A DNA stretch of 64,000 nt from Streptomyces sp. NBC_00557 (GTDB lineage Bacteria > Actinomycetota > Actinomycetes > Streptomycetales > Streptomycetaceae). Both the position numbers and the translations under genes were made by a program. Shown one piece after another: positions 41,164 through 50,069 of the stretch. Numbering within the stretch: the stretch's first letter is position 1; each line of letters starts with the position of its first letter. The notes under the pieces are model-generated. The model was not told where the DNA came from and searched no databases. It worked only from the letters and a program-made list of their open reading frames with translations. The stretch lies in assembly GCF_036345995.1 (NCBI RefSeq), contig NZ_CP107796.1, forward strand, positions 3,100,001 through 3,164,000, read 5' to 3'.

Positions 41164-42351
41164 CTAGCCTTTCGGGCCGACAGAACCGCTGGTCGAGGCC
41201 GTCTGCTGGAACAGCCATTCGGATTTCAGTTCCGCATATCCGGGCTTGATGACGTCATTGATCATCGCGAGTCGTTCATCGAAAGGAATGAACGCTGATT
41301 TCATCGCATTGACGGAGAACCACTGCATGTCGTCGAGTGTGTAACCGAACGCCTCGACGAGGTGCTCGAATTCCTGGCTCATGGTCGTGTGCGACATCAG
41401 CCGGTTGTCGGTGTTCACCGTGGCCCGGAAGTGCAGCCGGCGCAGCAGCCCGATGGGGTGCTCGGCGTAGGAGGGCGCCGCGCCCGTCTGCAGGTTGGAG
41501 CTGGGGCACAGCTCCAGCGGGATCCGCTTGTCGCGGACGTACGACGCCAGCCGCCCGAGCGAGACGGAACCGTCCTCGTGGACCTCGATGTCGTCGATGA
41601 TCCGCACCCCGTGCCCCAGCCGGTCGGCGCCGCACCACTGCAGCGCCTGCCAGATGGACGGCAGCCCGAAGGCCTCGCCGGCGTGGATGGTGAAGTGGTT
41701 GTTCTCCCGCTTGAGGTACTCGAAGGCGTCCAGGTGCCGGGTGGGCGGATGGCCCGCCTCCGCGCCGGCGATGTCGAAGCCGACGACGCCCGAGTCCCGG
41801 TAGCGGTTGGCGAGTTCGGCGATCTCCAGGGAGCGGGCCGCGTGCCGCATGGCGGTCAGCAGGGCGCCCACGCGGATCCGGTGCCCGTTCTCCCTGGCCA
41901 GCCGCTCGCCCTGCCGGAACCCCTCGTTGACGGCCTCGACGACCTCTTCGAGGCCGAGCCCCTCCTCGAGGTGCTGCTCGGGGGCGTAGCGCACCTCGGC
42001 GTAGACGACCCCGTCCTCGGCGAGGTCCTCGGCGCACTCGCGGGCGACCCGGACGAGCGCGTCCCGGGTCTGCATCACGCCGACGGTGTGCCGGAAGGTC
42101 TCCAGATACCGTTCCAGCGAGCCGGAGTCGGCGGCCTCCCGGAACCAGATGCCCAGCTTGTCGGGGTCGGTCTCCGGCAGGCCGGAGTAGCCGGTCTCCT
42201 GGGCGAGTTCGACGACGGTTCCCGGGCGGAGCCCGCCGTCGAGGTGATCGTGCAGCAGAACCTTGGGCGCCCGGCGGATCTGGTCCGGCGTCGGCACGTG
42301 CGCCGGGACGGTCGCCGGCTGGGTCCCGGTCGGTGCGGTCTGGCTCGTCAT
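41164..42351 (-). CDS. add: Adenosine deaminase
   Basis: TIM-barrel deaminase of 395 residues, longer than E. coli Add because of N- and C-terminal extensions seen in actinobacteria. Zinc and catalytic residues are visible: HDHLDGG (about 34-40), HAGEAFG with the catalytic Glu, GHGVRI, and the C-terminal [11 protein letters not shown] carrying the catalytic Asp. It converts adenosine and deoxyadenosine to (deoxy)inosine, the substrate of the phosphorylase at 27321. TACAGT ends six bases before the ATG (leaderless), and an exact regulon palindrome lies just upstream. Confidence 0.94.
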   Translation of the reverse strand: MTSQTAPTGTQPATVPAHVPTPDQIRRAPKVLLHDHLDGGLRPGTVVELAQETGYSGLPETDPDKLGIWFREAADSGSLERYLETFRHTVGVMQTRDALVRVARECAEDLAEDGVVYAEVRYAPEQHLEEGLGLEEVVEAVNEGFRQGERLARENGHRIRVGALLTAMRHAARSLEIAELANRYRDSGVVGFDIAGAEAGHPPTRHLDAFEYLKRENNHFTIHAGEAFGLPSIWQALQWCGADRLGHGVRIIDDIEVHEDGSVSLGRLASYVRDKRIPLELCPSSNLQTGAAPSYAEHPIGLLRRLHFRATVNTDNRLMSHTTMSQEFEHLVEAFGYTLDDMQWFSVNAMKSAFIPFDERLAMINDVIKPGYAELKSEWLFQQTASTSGSVGPKG

Positions 42352-42357
42352 CTCCGC

Positions 42358-42379
42358 ACTGTAACGCCTACGCGCGTAG
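42358..42379 (-). promoter_or_regulatory. add promoter with exact CTACGCGCGTAG operator
   Basis: The palindrome at 42368-42379 is four bases upstream of TACAGT (42363-42358 on the minus strand), which ends six bases before ATG 42351. The layout resembles that of deoC. Confidence 0.72.
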
Positions 42380-42495
42380 AGGACGCGGTGAACGCGGCAG
42401 CTCTTTCACAGCGCTTTCCGGCGCTTTCCCGTCGATACGCAACGGTGACCGCGAGTACGGGTTTCGTACACCGCCTCTTCTGACACTGTTCTGTC

Positions 42496-43257
42496 ATGGG
42501 ACAGCAAGCGACGCCGGTCCGAACGGCCGGGCTGGGGAAGGCGGTCGGACCGGTGCCGACGGCGGTGAGCGGAGCGGTGCTGCTGCTCCCCGGCGGCGAG
42601 GAGGTCTCCGCCCGCAGGCCGTCCCCCGTGCGGACGGCGCTCGCCCTGCGCTCCCTGGGCCGCAGGCTCGCCCGCGCGGGCCGGACGGAGGGGCTGGCCG
42701 TCCATCCCGTCCAGTACCGGTACCGGGGCTGGAACGGCAGCGAGGCGCATCCGGCGGCGGACGCCGAGTGGGCGGCCGACGAGGTCGTACGGCGCTACGG
42801 CGATGTCCCGGTGTGCCTGGTCGGGGTGGACATGGGCGGCCGGGCGGCGCTGCGGGCCGGCGGGCACGAGGCCGTCAACTCGGTGGTGGCGATCGCCCCC
42901 TGGCTGCCGGAGGAGGACGTGGCCGCGCCCGCCGAGCCGGTGCGGCAGCTCGCGGGGCGGCGGGTGCTGATCGTGCACGGCACGAACGACCAGCGGACCG
43001 ATCCCGAGCTGTCGTTCCGGTTCGCCGCGCGGGCGAAGAAGGCGAACCGGGAGGTGTGCCGGTTCGAAGTGCACTCCGACGGACACGGGTTGTACGGGCA
43101 CCGGGACGAGGTCGCCTGCCTGGCCGTCGATTTCGTGATGGGGGCGCTGTTCGGGCACTCCGTGTCCCGGCCCGTCGAGGACGCGCTGGCGGCTCCGCCG
43201 CCGATCGGTCTGCGGATGCCGCTCGCCGCGGGGTTCGGGAAGTCGCTGAAGCGGTAG
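42496..43257 (+). CDS. Alpha/beta hydrolase (dienelactone hydrolase-like)
   Basis: The 253-residue protein has an alpha/beta hydrolase outline: an oxyanion strand around VLLLPGGEE, the nucleophile-elbow region CLVGVDMGGRAALRAG (about 99-114), and the C-terminal LIVHGTNDQRTDPELS and HSDGHGLYGHRDEV with Asp and His. The elbow reads GVDMGG, with Asp where Ser usually stands, so it is either a dienelactone-hydrolase-like or haloalkane-dehalogenase-like Asp nucleophile, or inactive. Substrate unknown. It is divergent from add. Confidence 0.75.
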   Translation: MGQQATPVRTAGLGKAVGPVPTAVSGAVLLLPGGEEVSARRPSPVRTALALRSLGRRLARAGRTEGLAVHPVQYRYRGWNGSEAHPAADAEWAADEVVRRYGDVPVCLVGVDMGGRAALRAGGHEAVNSVVAIAPWLPEEDVAAPAEPVRQLAGRRVLIVHGTNDQRTDPELSFRFAARAKKANREVCRFEVHSDGHGLYGHRDEVACLAVDFVMGALFGHSVSRPVEDALAAPPPIGLRMPLAAGFGKSLKR

Positions 43258-43275
43258 GGCCCGAAGCGGCCCGCC

Positions 43276-44238
43276 TCATGCCGGCAGCAGGTTGCCCCTC
43301 CTCGACAGCAGGAACTTCTTGAAGGCCGCCACCGGCGGGGTGTCCGGGCGGTCGGCGAGCCAGGCGACGCCGATCTCGCGGACCGCCCTGGGGGCCGTGA
43401 CGGTGAGTTCCACGACCCCCGGCCGCGGAACCGTCGGCGGGGGCAGGAGGGCGACTCCCAGGCCCGCCGCGACCAGACCCCTCAGGGTTTCCGCCTCCTC
43501 TCCCTCGAAGGCGACCCTGGGGCGGAAGCCGGCCTCGCGGCACAGGGAGTCGAAGATGCGGCGCAGGCCGTAGCCGGGTTCCAGGGTGACGAAGGTCTCC
43601 TCGGCCGCCTCCGCGAGGCGGACGCGGCGCCGGGCGGCCAGGCGGTGGTCGGCGGGCACGACCAGGCGGAGTTTCTGCTCGTCCAGGCGGCGGGCGACCA
43701 GGTCCGGGGCGTCCGGCACCGGGGAGGTCAGGCAGAGGTCCAGCTCCCCCGCCCGCAGCCGCTCCAGCATCGCCTCGCCGTAGTTCTGGACCAGGCTGAA
43801 GCGGACGCGCGGGTGGTCCTCGCGGAAGGCGTGCAGCAGGCCGGGGACGGTCTCGGCGCCCATGGTGTGCAGGAAGCCGAAGGCGACCTTGCCGCTGGCC
43901 GGGTCGGCGTCGGCGCGCACCTCCTCGGCGGCCCGCTCGATCTCGGCGAGGGCGCGTTCGACGGAGGTGAGGAAGGTGCGGCCGGCCGGGGTCAGGGAGA
44001 CCGTGCGGCCGTGCCGGGCGAACAGGTCGACGCCCAGGTCCTGCTCCAGGCGGGCCATCGCGCGGGAGAGGGTGGACTGGGGGACGTTCATCTCCAGGGC
44101 GGCCCGGGTGACGTGCTCGGTGCGGGCCACTCCGGCGAAGTACGCGAGGCGCGGCGCCAGCACCCGCGCCATCCCGGACATGTCTTCTGTGTCACTGTTC
44201 GGTGACAGGCGAGTCTGTGAGCTTCGCTGATGCGCCAT
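43276..44238 (-). CDS. LysR-family transcriptional regulator
   Basis: The 320-residue regulator has an N-terminal winged helix (about 20-80: YFAGVARTEHVTRAALEMNVPQSTLSRAMARLEQDLG) and a LysR substrate-binding domain (about 105-315). It is divergent from an MFS exporter and most likely controls it. ATG 44238 has CATAAT seven bases upstream (leaderless); an internal ATG at 44181 would still keep the helix-turn-helix. A T-N11-A box lies in the short intergenic region. Confidence 0.9.
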   Translation of the reverse strand: MAHQRSSQTRLSPNSDTEDMSGMARVLAPRLAYFAGVARTEHVTRAALEMNVPQSTLSRAMARLEQDLGVDLFARHGRTVSLTPAGRTFLTSVERALAEIERAAEEVRADADPASGKVAFGFLHTMGAETVPGLLHAFREDHPRVRFSLVQNYGEAMLERLRAGELDLCLTSPVPDAPDLVARRLDEQKLRLVVPADHRLAARRRVRLAEAAEETFVTLEPGYGLRRIFDSLCREAGFRPRVAFEGEEAETLRGLVAAGLGVALLPPPTVPRPGVVELTVTAPRAVREIGVAWLADRPDTPPVAAFKKFLLSRRGNLLPA

Positions 44239-44256
44239 GGGAACGATTATGGCGAA

Positions 44257-44269
44257 TCCATGCATTGGA
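44257..44269. promoter_or_regulatory. LysR-type T-N11-A box
   Basis: TCCATGCATTGGA (44257-44269) has TCCA/TGGA arms around TGCAT, the classical LysR geometry, between the regulator (44238) and the exporter (44302) and just upstream of the regulator -10. TACGGT (44290-44295) ends six bases before the exporter ATG. Confidence 0.6.
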
Positions 44270-44301
44270 CGGATGAGACCGGCCGTACCTACGGTCGAGT
44301 C

Positions 44302-45582
44302 ATGACTCCCGCCAGTACCGGGGCGTCCACCAGCGTGGACGCCGTCACGTCCGTCACCGCCGCCGACCCCGCCGCCGACTCCCGTATGACTCCGGGCGGG
44401 CCCGGCTACCGCCGGATGAGCCTCGCCCTCTTCCTCGCCGGAGTCGCGACCTTCGCCCTGCTGTACTCCACGCAGGCCCTGCTCCCGCTGATCTCCGGGG
44501 AGTTCGGGGTCGCGGCGAGCGAGGCGAGCTGGACCGTGGCGGCCGCCACCGGCGGGCTCGCCCTGTTCGTGCTGCCGATGAGCGCCCTGTCGGAGCGCTT
44601 CGGCCGCCGTACGGTGATGACGGCCTCGCTGGCCGTCGCGGTGGGCGTCGGGCTGCTGGTGCCGTTCGCGCCGTCGCTCGGCGTGCTGGTGGTGCTGCGG
44701 GCGGTGCAGGGCGCGGCGCTGGCCGGGCTGCCGGCCTCGGCGCAGGCCTATCTGGCCGAGGAGGTGCGGCCGAAGGCGCTGGTGACGGCGATCGGCCTGT
44801 TCGTCGCAGGCAACAGCGTCGGCGGCATGAGCGGCCGGGTGATCACCGGCTGGGTGGCCCAGGAGTGGGGCTGGCGGGCCGCGGTCGGCGTGATCGGCGT
44901 GGTCGCAGTGGCCTGCGCGGTCGCCTTCCGGCTGCTGCTGCCGGCGCCGCGGCACTTCACGGCGGGCTCGCTGCGGCCCCGCGTGCTGCTCGGCACGGTC
45001 CGCGATCACCTCGCCGACCCGCTGCTGCGGCGGCTGTACGCGATCGGCGCGCTGTTCATGACGGTGTTCGGCGGTGTGTACACGGTGATCGGCTACCGGC
45101 TGACGGGCGAGCCGTTCGGTCTGCCGCAGGGCGTCATCGGCTCGATCTTCCTGGTCTACCTGGTGGGCACGGTGTCGGCGTCCACGGCGGGCCGGCTGGT
45201 GGGCCGGCTCGGCCGCCGGGGCGCGCTGTACCTGGCGGGCGGTACGACGGCGGCGGGCCTGCTGCTGTCCCTGGCCCCGTCGCTGCCGCTGGTCCTGCTG
45301 GGCCTGGTGCTGATCACGGCGGGCTTCTTCGCGGGCCACGCGGTGGCGTCGTCGGCGGTCAGCAAGACGGCCACCCGGGGCCGCGCGCAGGCCTCGGCGC
45401 TGTACCAGTCGATGTACTACGTCGGCTCCAGCGCCGGCAGCACGGTCGGCGCGACGGCGTTCCGGGCGGCGGGCTGGGCCGGCACGGTCGGGGTCGGCCT
45501 GCTGGCGGTCGTGGGGGTCGTGACGATCACGGTGCTCGGCTCGGTGGCGGCCCGGCGCACGGTCGCCGCGCACGCGCACTGA
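44302..45582 (+). CDS. MFS transporter (YnfM/arabinose-efflux type)
   Basis: The 426-residue major facilitator protein has twelve predicted transmembrane helices and the motif-A loop after helix 2 (SALSERFGRRTVM, about 95-107). A 45-residue Thr/Ser/Ala-rich cytoplasmic start precedes helix 1. It resembles the YnfM/AraJ exporter group, with unknown substrate. The ATG has TACGGT six bases upstream (leaderless). Its partner is the divergent LysR regulator. Confidence 0.88.
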   Translation: MTPASTGASTSVDAVTSVTAADPAADSRMTPGGPGYRRMSLALFLAGVATFALLYSTQALLPLISGEFGVAASEASWTVAAATGGLALFVLPMSALSERFGRRTVMTASLAVAVGVGLLVPFAPSLGVLVVLRAVQGAALAGLPASAQAYLAEEVRPKALVTAIGLFVAGNSVGGMSGRVITGWVAQEWGWRAAVGVIGVVAVACAVAFRLLLPAPRHFTAGSLRPRVLLGTVRDHLADPLLRRLYAIGALFMTVFGGVYTVIGYRLTGEPFGLPQGVIGSIFLVYLVGTVSASTAGRLVGRLGRRGALYLAGGTTAAGLLLSLAPSLPLVLLGLVLITAGFFAGHAVASSAVSKTATRGRAQASALYQSMYYVGSSAGSTVGATAFRAAGWAGTVGVGLLAVVGVVTITVLGSVAARRTVAAHAH

Positions 45583-45707
45583 GCCGCGCCCCCGCTCTCA
45601 CCTGCACGTTTCCCGACTCGGGGGGCCATTGTCAGTGCCCTGCGGTAGCTTCCAAGTGCTGGGGCGCGAAGAGGCGCCGCAGGGACGGCCGCAGGGGTGG
45701 GTGGACG

Positions 45708-46718
45708 ATGGGAAACGGCACGGCGGCGGCGGACCTCGACGTCGCACTGGAGAAGCACCGGACCGAGCTGACCGGTTACTGCTACCGGATGCTCGGCTCC
45801 TCCTTCGAGGCCGAGGACGCGGTGCAGGACACCCTGGTGCGGGCCTGGCGGAGCTACGACACGTTCGAGGGCCGCTCCAGCCTCCGCTCGTGGCTGTACC
45901 GGATCGCGACGAACGTGTGCCTGGACATGCTGACGGCGGGCAACAAGCGGGCGCGGCCGATGGACCTGACCGAGTCGACCCCGCTGGCCCAGGCGGCGCT
46001 GGCCCCCCGCCCGGACAACACCTGGCTGGAGCCGGTACCGGACGCGCGGGTGCTGCCGACGGTCGACGACCCGGCGGAGGCGGCCGTGGCGAAGGAGTCG
46101 ATCCGGCTGGCGTTCATGGCGGCGCTGCAGCAACTGCCGCCCAAGCAGCGGGCGGTGCTGATCCTGCGCGAGGTGCTGGCGTGGAAGGCGAGCGAGGTCG
46201 CCGAGCTGCTGGGCACCTCGGTGGCCTCGGTCAACAGCGCGCTGCAGCGGGCGCGGGCCACCCTCGCCGAGCGCGATGCGGGCCCCCAGGGCGCGGTGTC
46301 CGACCCGCTCGACGAGGAGCAGCAGAAACTCCTCGAGCGCTATGTCCAGGCCTTCGAGGGGTACGACATGACGGCGCTGACCGCGCTGCTGCACGAGGAC
46401 GCCGTCATGACGATGCCGCCGTTCGACCTGTGGCTGCGCGGCCCGGCCGACATCACCGGGTTCATGACCACCCTGGGCGCCTCCTGCGCCGGCTCGCGGC
46501 TGCTGCCGGTGCAGGTCAACGGCCTGCCGGGGTTCGCGCACTACAAGCCGGACCCGGAGCGGGGCGGCTTCAGCCCGTGGGCCGTACAGGTGCTGGAGCT
46601 GTCAGACGGCCGGATCACCGGTTTCCACTGCTTCCTCGACACCAAGCGCTGGTTCCCGCTGTTCGGGCTGCCGCTCCATCTGGAAGCGGAGTCCGACGAG
46701 GTCGAGAAGGGCGGCTAG
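45708..46718 (+). CDS. ECF sigma factor with C-terminal SnoaL-like domain (SigG/SigJ type)
   Basis: The 336-residue protein has sigma region 2 (about 12-75: LTGYCYRMLGSSFEAEDAVQDTLVRAWR), region 4 (about 130-190: LQQLPPKQRAVLILREVLAWKASEVAELLGTSVASVNSALQRARA), then a SnoaL-like alpha+beta domain (about 205-325). In this class the extension takes the place of an anti-sigma factor and tunes activity. No anti-sigma gene is adjacent, as expected. The ATG follows GGGGTGGGTGG. Its 3' end overlaps the convergent STAS gene by 117 bp. Confidence 0.9.
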   Translation: MGNGTAAADLDVALEKHRTELTGYCYRMLGSSFEAEDAVQDTLVRAWRSYDTFEGRSSLRSWLYRIATNVCLDMLTAGNKRARPMDLTESTPLAQAALAPRPDNTWLEPVPDARVLPTVDDPAEAAVAKESIRLAFMAALQQLPPKQRAVLILREVLAWKASEVAELLGTSVASVNSALQRARATLAERDAGPQGAVSDPLDEEQQKLLERYVQAFEGYDMTALTALLHEDAVMTMPPFDLWLRGPADITGFMTTLGASCAGSRLLPVQVNGLPGFAHYKPDPERGGFSPWAVQVLELSDGRITGFHCFLDTKRWFPLFGLPLHLEAESDEVEKGG

Positions 46719-46988
46719 GGCGGGGCCGGGGTCCCGCAGCCGGATCCGCCCGCCGGCCCGGCGGGCGGCCAGCTCCAGCCGGGCCAGCAGGTCCACGACG
46801 GCCAGTCCCGGCGGCCCGAGCCCGCCCACGTCGCACACGACGACCCGGCTCCGGCCGCGCGCGAGCAGCAGCCGCACCCGCTCGCACAGCCCCGCCACCT
46901 CCTCCCGGGTGACGGGGCCGGCCAGCACGAGCACGGCGGGTTCCTCGGCGTTCACGTGCGGTAGACCGGCGGGCCGGGCGGAACTCAT
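46602..46988 (-). CDS. STAS-domain protein
   Basis: The 128-residue protein carries a STAS fold (about 15-105): AVLVLAGPVTREEVAGLCERVRLLL, VVVCDVGGLGPPGLAVVDLLARLELAARRAGGRIRLRD. The position where anti-sigma antagonists carry the phosphorylated Ser/Thr has PPG instead, so it may not be phospho-regulated. The C-terminal part is encoded opposite the end of the sigma-factor gene, 117 bp of shared DNA. Some actinobacterial STAS proteins regulate sigma factors; whether this one does is unknown. Confidence 0.78.
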   Translation of the reverse strand: MSSARPAGLPHVNAEEPAVLVLAGPVTREEVAGLCERVRLLLARGRSRVVVCDVGGLGPPGLAVVDLLARLELAARRAGGRIRLRDPGPALAALLDLVGLRFQMERQPEQREPALGVEEAVETGDPAV

Positions 46989-47022
46989 CGGCGCCGCCGG
47001 GGCCTTCGGGGCGCGTGCCCGG

Positions 47023-48306
47023 TCAGGCGATGCGTTCCAGGACCACCGGCGACGGGGTGAAGCCGGTGCCCGGGGCCGCGATGTCGTAGGACCCCTGCAC
47101 GGCCTCGAGGGCGTACGCGAAGCGCTCCGGGGTGTCGGTGTGCAGCGTCAGCAGGGGCTGGCCCTCGGTCACCGAGTCGCCCGGCTTGGCGTGCATCTCG
47201 ACGCCCGCCGCGGCCTGCACCGGGTCCTCCTTGCGGGCGCGGCCGGCGCCCAGGCGCCAGGCGGCGATGCCGATGTCGTAGGCGTCCAGGCGGGTCAGCA
47301 CGCCCGAGGCCGGGGCCTTGATCACGTGCTGCTCCTTCGACGTGGGCAGCGGCGCGTCCGGGTCGCCGCCCTGCGCGGCGATCATCCGGCGCCAGACGTC
47401 CATCGCCGAGCCGTCGGCCAGCGCCTTCGCCGGGTCGGCGTCCTTCAGCCCGGCCGCGTCCAGCATTTCGCGGGCCAGGGCGAGCGTCAGCTCCACGACG
47501 TCCGCCGGGCCGCCGCCCGCCAGGACCTCCACCGACTCGCGGACCTCCAGGGCGTTGCCCGCCGTCAGGCCGAGCGGGGTGGACATGTCGGTGAGGAGGG
47601 CGACGGTCTTCACGCCGTGGTCGGTGCCGAGGCCGACCATGGTGGTGGCCAGTTCACGGGCGTCGTCCAGCGTCTTCATGAAGGCGCCGCTGCCCACCTT
47701 CACGTCCAGCACCAGCGAACCGGTGCCCTCGGCGATCTTCTTCGACATGATCGAGGAGGCGATGAGCGGGATCGCCTCGACGGTGCCCGTCACGTCCCGC
47801 AGCGCGTACAGCTTCTTGTCCGCCGGGGCCAGGCCGTCGCCCGCCGCGCAGATCACCGCGCCGGTGTCCTCCAGCACGGACAGCATCTCCTCGTTGGAGA
47901 GCAGCGCCCGCCAGCCGGGGATCGACTCCAGCTTGTCCAGGGTGCCGCCGGTGTGGCCGAGGCCCCGGCCCGACAGCTGCGGGACGGCGGCGCCGCACGC
48001 GGCCACGAGCGGCGCCAGGGGCAGCGTGATCTTGTCGCCGACGCCGCCGGTGGAGTGCTTGTCGGCGGTCGGGCGGGACAGCGAGGAGAAGTCCATGCGC
48101 TCGCCGGAGGCGATCATGGCCGCGGTCCAGCGGGCGATCTCGCGGCGGTTCATGCCGTTGAGCAGGATCGCCATGGCGAGCGCGGACATCTGCTCGTCGG
48201 CGACCTCGCCGCGGGTGTACGCGTCGATGACCCAGTCGATCTGCTCGTCGGTCAGCTCGCCGCGGTCCCGCTTGGTGCGGATGACGGAGATGGCGTCCAT
48301 GGCCAT
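47023..48306 (-). CDS. deoA: Thymidine phosphorylase
   Basis: The 427-residue pyrimidine nucleoside phosphorylase has the signature SRPTADKHSTGGVGDKITLPLAPLVAACG (about 75-103) and the C-terminal domain with AGDSVTEGQPLLTLH. It splits thymidine and deoxyuridine with phosphate to base and deoxyribose-1-phosphate, feeding the mutase and DeoC. It is last in the nucleoside cluster, 75 nt after cdd, with GGAAGGAACC upstream of the ATG. A GC hairpin sits in the gap and may attenuate it. Confidence 0.94.
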   Translation of the reverse strand: MAMDAISVIRTKRDRGELTDEQIDWVIDAYTRGEVADEQMSALAMAILLNGMNRREIARWTAAMIASGERMDFSSLSRPTADKHSTGGVGDKITLPLAPLVAACGAAVPQLSGRGLGHTGGTLDKLESIPGWRALLSNEEMLSVLEDTGAVICAAGDGLAPADKKLYALRDVTGTVEAIPLIASSIMSKKIAEGTGSLVLDVKVGSGAFMKTLDDARELATTMVGLGTDHGVKTVALLTDMSTPLGLTAGNALEVRESVEVLAGGGPADVVELTLALAREMLDAAGLKDADPAKALADGSAMDVWRRMIAAQGGDPDAPLPTSKEQHVIKAPASGVLTRLDAYDIGIAAWRLGAGRARKEDPVQAAAGVEMHAKPGDSVTEGQPLLTLHTDTPERFAYALEAVQGSYDIAAPGTGFTPSPVVLERIA

Positions 48307-48342
48307 GGCGGGTGTGGTTCCTTCCGGGAGGTGCGAAGTGTG

Positions 48343-48373
48343 CGGCCCCCCTGCGAGCGGGGCAGGGGGGCCG
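48343..48373 (-). terminator. Intra-operon hairpin between cdd and deoA
   Basis: 12-bp stem CGGCCCCCCTGC (48343-48354) / GCAGGGGGGCCG (48362-48373), 7-nt loop, with no T-tract. It lies between the cdd stop and the deoA start in the same direction, so it is an attenuator, a processing site or an internal terminator. Confidence 0.6.
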
Positions 48374-48381
48374 TACGGGAG

Positions 48382-48786
48382 TTACGAGGAGAGGTGCCCG
48401 GGCCCGAAGGCCTGGGGAAGCATCTCCGACAGCGGCAGGACGCCCTGGGGGGTGTCCAGCAGGAGGTCCGGGCCGCCGAACTCGTACAGCAGCTGGCGGC
48501 AGCGGCCGCACGGCACGAGCAGGCCGCCGGTGCCGTCCACGCAGGTGAAGTGCGTGAGCCGGCCGCCGCCGGTGCGCTGCAGGTCGGAGACCAGGCCGCA
48601 CTCGGCGCACAGGCCGATGCCGTAGGAGGCGTTCTCCACGTTGCAGCCGGTGACGGTGCGGCCGTCGTCGACCCGGGCCGCCACGCCGACCGGGAAGCCG
48701 GAGTAGGGGGCGTACGCGTGGGCCATCGCCTCGCGCGCCACCGCCCGCAGCGCCTCCCAGTCGAAGTCGGCCGTGTCCCGGGTCAT
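48382..48786 (-). CDS. cdd: Cytidine deaminase
   Basis: The 134-residue tetrameric-type deaminase has zinc and catalytic residues Cys60-Ala-Glu62 (LCAECG) and Cys93/Cys96 (PCGRCRQ), with the substrate strand NVENASYG. It converts cytidine and deoxycytidine to (deoxy)uridine for phosphorolysis by DeoA. The start overlaps the permease stop (ATGA), so it is translationally coupled to the transporter. Confidence 0.95.
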   Translation of the reverse strand: MTRDTADFDWEALRAVAREAMAHAYAPYSGFPVGVAARVDDGRTVTGCNVENASYGIGLCAECGLVSDLQRTGGGRLTHFTCVDGTGGLLVPCGRCRQLLYEFGGPDLLLDTPQGVLPLSEMLPQAFGPGHLSS

Positions 48787-50069
48787 TTGCCCTGGCCCTT
48801 CCGGTAGCGCATGCCGTCCGCCTTCGGCATCCGCAGGCGCTGCGCCGACAGGGACAGCACCAGCAGGGTGACGACGTACGGGGTGGCGCCCACGAAGTCG
48901 CTCGGGACCTCGTCGGTGACCAGGTACCAGACCAGCACCAGCGCGGCGACCAGGAGGCTGATCCCGCCCTGCCACAGGGTCCTGCGGTACAGCTTCCAGC
49001 CTGCCAGGGCGACCAGCAGGATGACCAGCAGGAGCAGCAGCGCGTGCACGGTCGTGCCGCCGTTGCGCAGCTGCAGGGCGTCGGAGTAGCCGAACAGGCC
49101 CGCGCCCATCGCGAGGCCGCCCGGACGCCAGTTGCCGAAGATCATCGCCGCGAGGCCGATGTAGCCGCGGCCGCCGGTCTGGCCCTCGAGGTAGGTGTGC
49201 GAGGTGACCAGCGCCAGGAAGGCGCCGCCGAGCCCGGCGAGGCCGCCGGAGACGGCGACGGCGACGTACTTGTAGGTGTAGACGTTGACGCCGAGCGACT
49301 CGGCGGCGACCGGGTTCTCGCCGCAGGACCGCAGCCGCAGACCGAACGGGGTGCGCCACAGCAGCCACCAGCTGCCGACGAACAGCACCGCGGCCAGGAT
49401 CGTGATCACGGACAGGTTGGTGATCAGACCGCCGATGATGCCGGCGAGGTCGGAGACCAGGAACCAGTGGTGCTTCTCGACCGAGGCGAGGCCGTCGGAC
49501 AGACCGGGCACGGTGACCTGCGGCAGCGAGTCCACGGGCGGGGACTGCTTGGGGTTGCCGCCGGCGTTCGCCGCCGCGCCGTCGGTGAAGAAGAGCTTGG
49601 CGAGGTACTGGGTGGCGCCGAGCGCGAGCAGGTTGATCGCGACACCGGACACGATGTGGTCGACGCCGAAGGTGACGGTGGCGACGGCGTGCACCAGGCC
49701 GCCGAGGACACCGAAGCCGATGCCGCACAGCAGGCCGAGCCAGGGGCTGGACTGCCAGCCGACCCAGCCGGCACCGAAGGTGCCGAGGATCATCATGCCC
49801 TCGAGGCCGATGTTGACCACGCCGGACCGCTCGGACCACAGGCCGGCGAGGCCGGCGAGGCCGATCGGCACGGCGAGGCCGAGCGCGGCGCCGACCTGGC
49901 CGGCGGAGTCGAGCTGGTTCGAGCCGGTGATCAGGCGGACGGCGGCCAGGAGCAGCAGCGCCCCCGCGACGAGGAGGAGGAGCTGGCCGAAGGAGCGGCC
50001 CGAGCGCTGCGGCGCGCCCGCCGCCTTGGGCGCCGCGGGCGGCGGCGCGTCGGTCATCGTGGCAGTCAT
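48783..50069 (-). CDS. Nucleoside ABC transporter permease 2 (NupQ/YufQ-like)
   Basis: The 428-residue permease has about ten transmembrane helices of the branched-chain/ribose transporter fold. It includes SGVVNIGLEGMMILGTFGA and LRSCGENPVAAESLGVNVYTYKY, the EAA-like cytoplasmic loop typical of BMP-family nucleoside importers. ATG 50069 has GGAGGTGG 7 nt upstream and shares one base with the previous stop. Together with permease 1 it forms the membrane channel. Confidence 0.92.
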   Translation of the reverse strand: MTATMTDAPPPAAPKAAGAPQRSGRSFGQLLLLVAGALLLLAAVRLITGSNQLDSAGQVGAALGLAVPIGLAGLAGLWSERSGVVNIGLEGMMILGTFGAGWVGWQSSPWLGLLCGIGFGVLGGLVHAVATVTFGVDHIVSGVAINLLALGATQYLAKLFFTDGAAANAGGNPKQSPPVDSLPQVTVPGLSDGLASVEKHHWFLVSDLAGIIGGLITNLSVITILAAVLFVGSWWLLWRTPFGLRLRSCGENPVAAESLGVNVYTYKYVAVAVSGGLAGLGGAFLALVTSHTYLEGQTGGRGYIGLAAMIFGNWRPGGLAMGAGLFGYSDALQLRNGGTTVHALLLLLVILLVALAGWKLYRRTLWQGGISLLVAALVLVWYLVTDEVPSDFVGATPYVVTLLVLSLSAQRLRMPKADGMRYRKGQGK

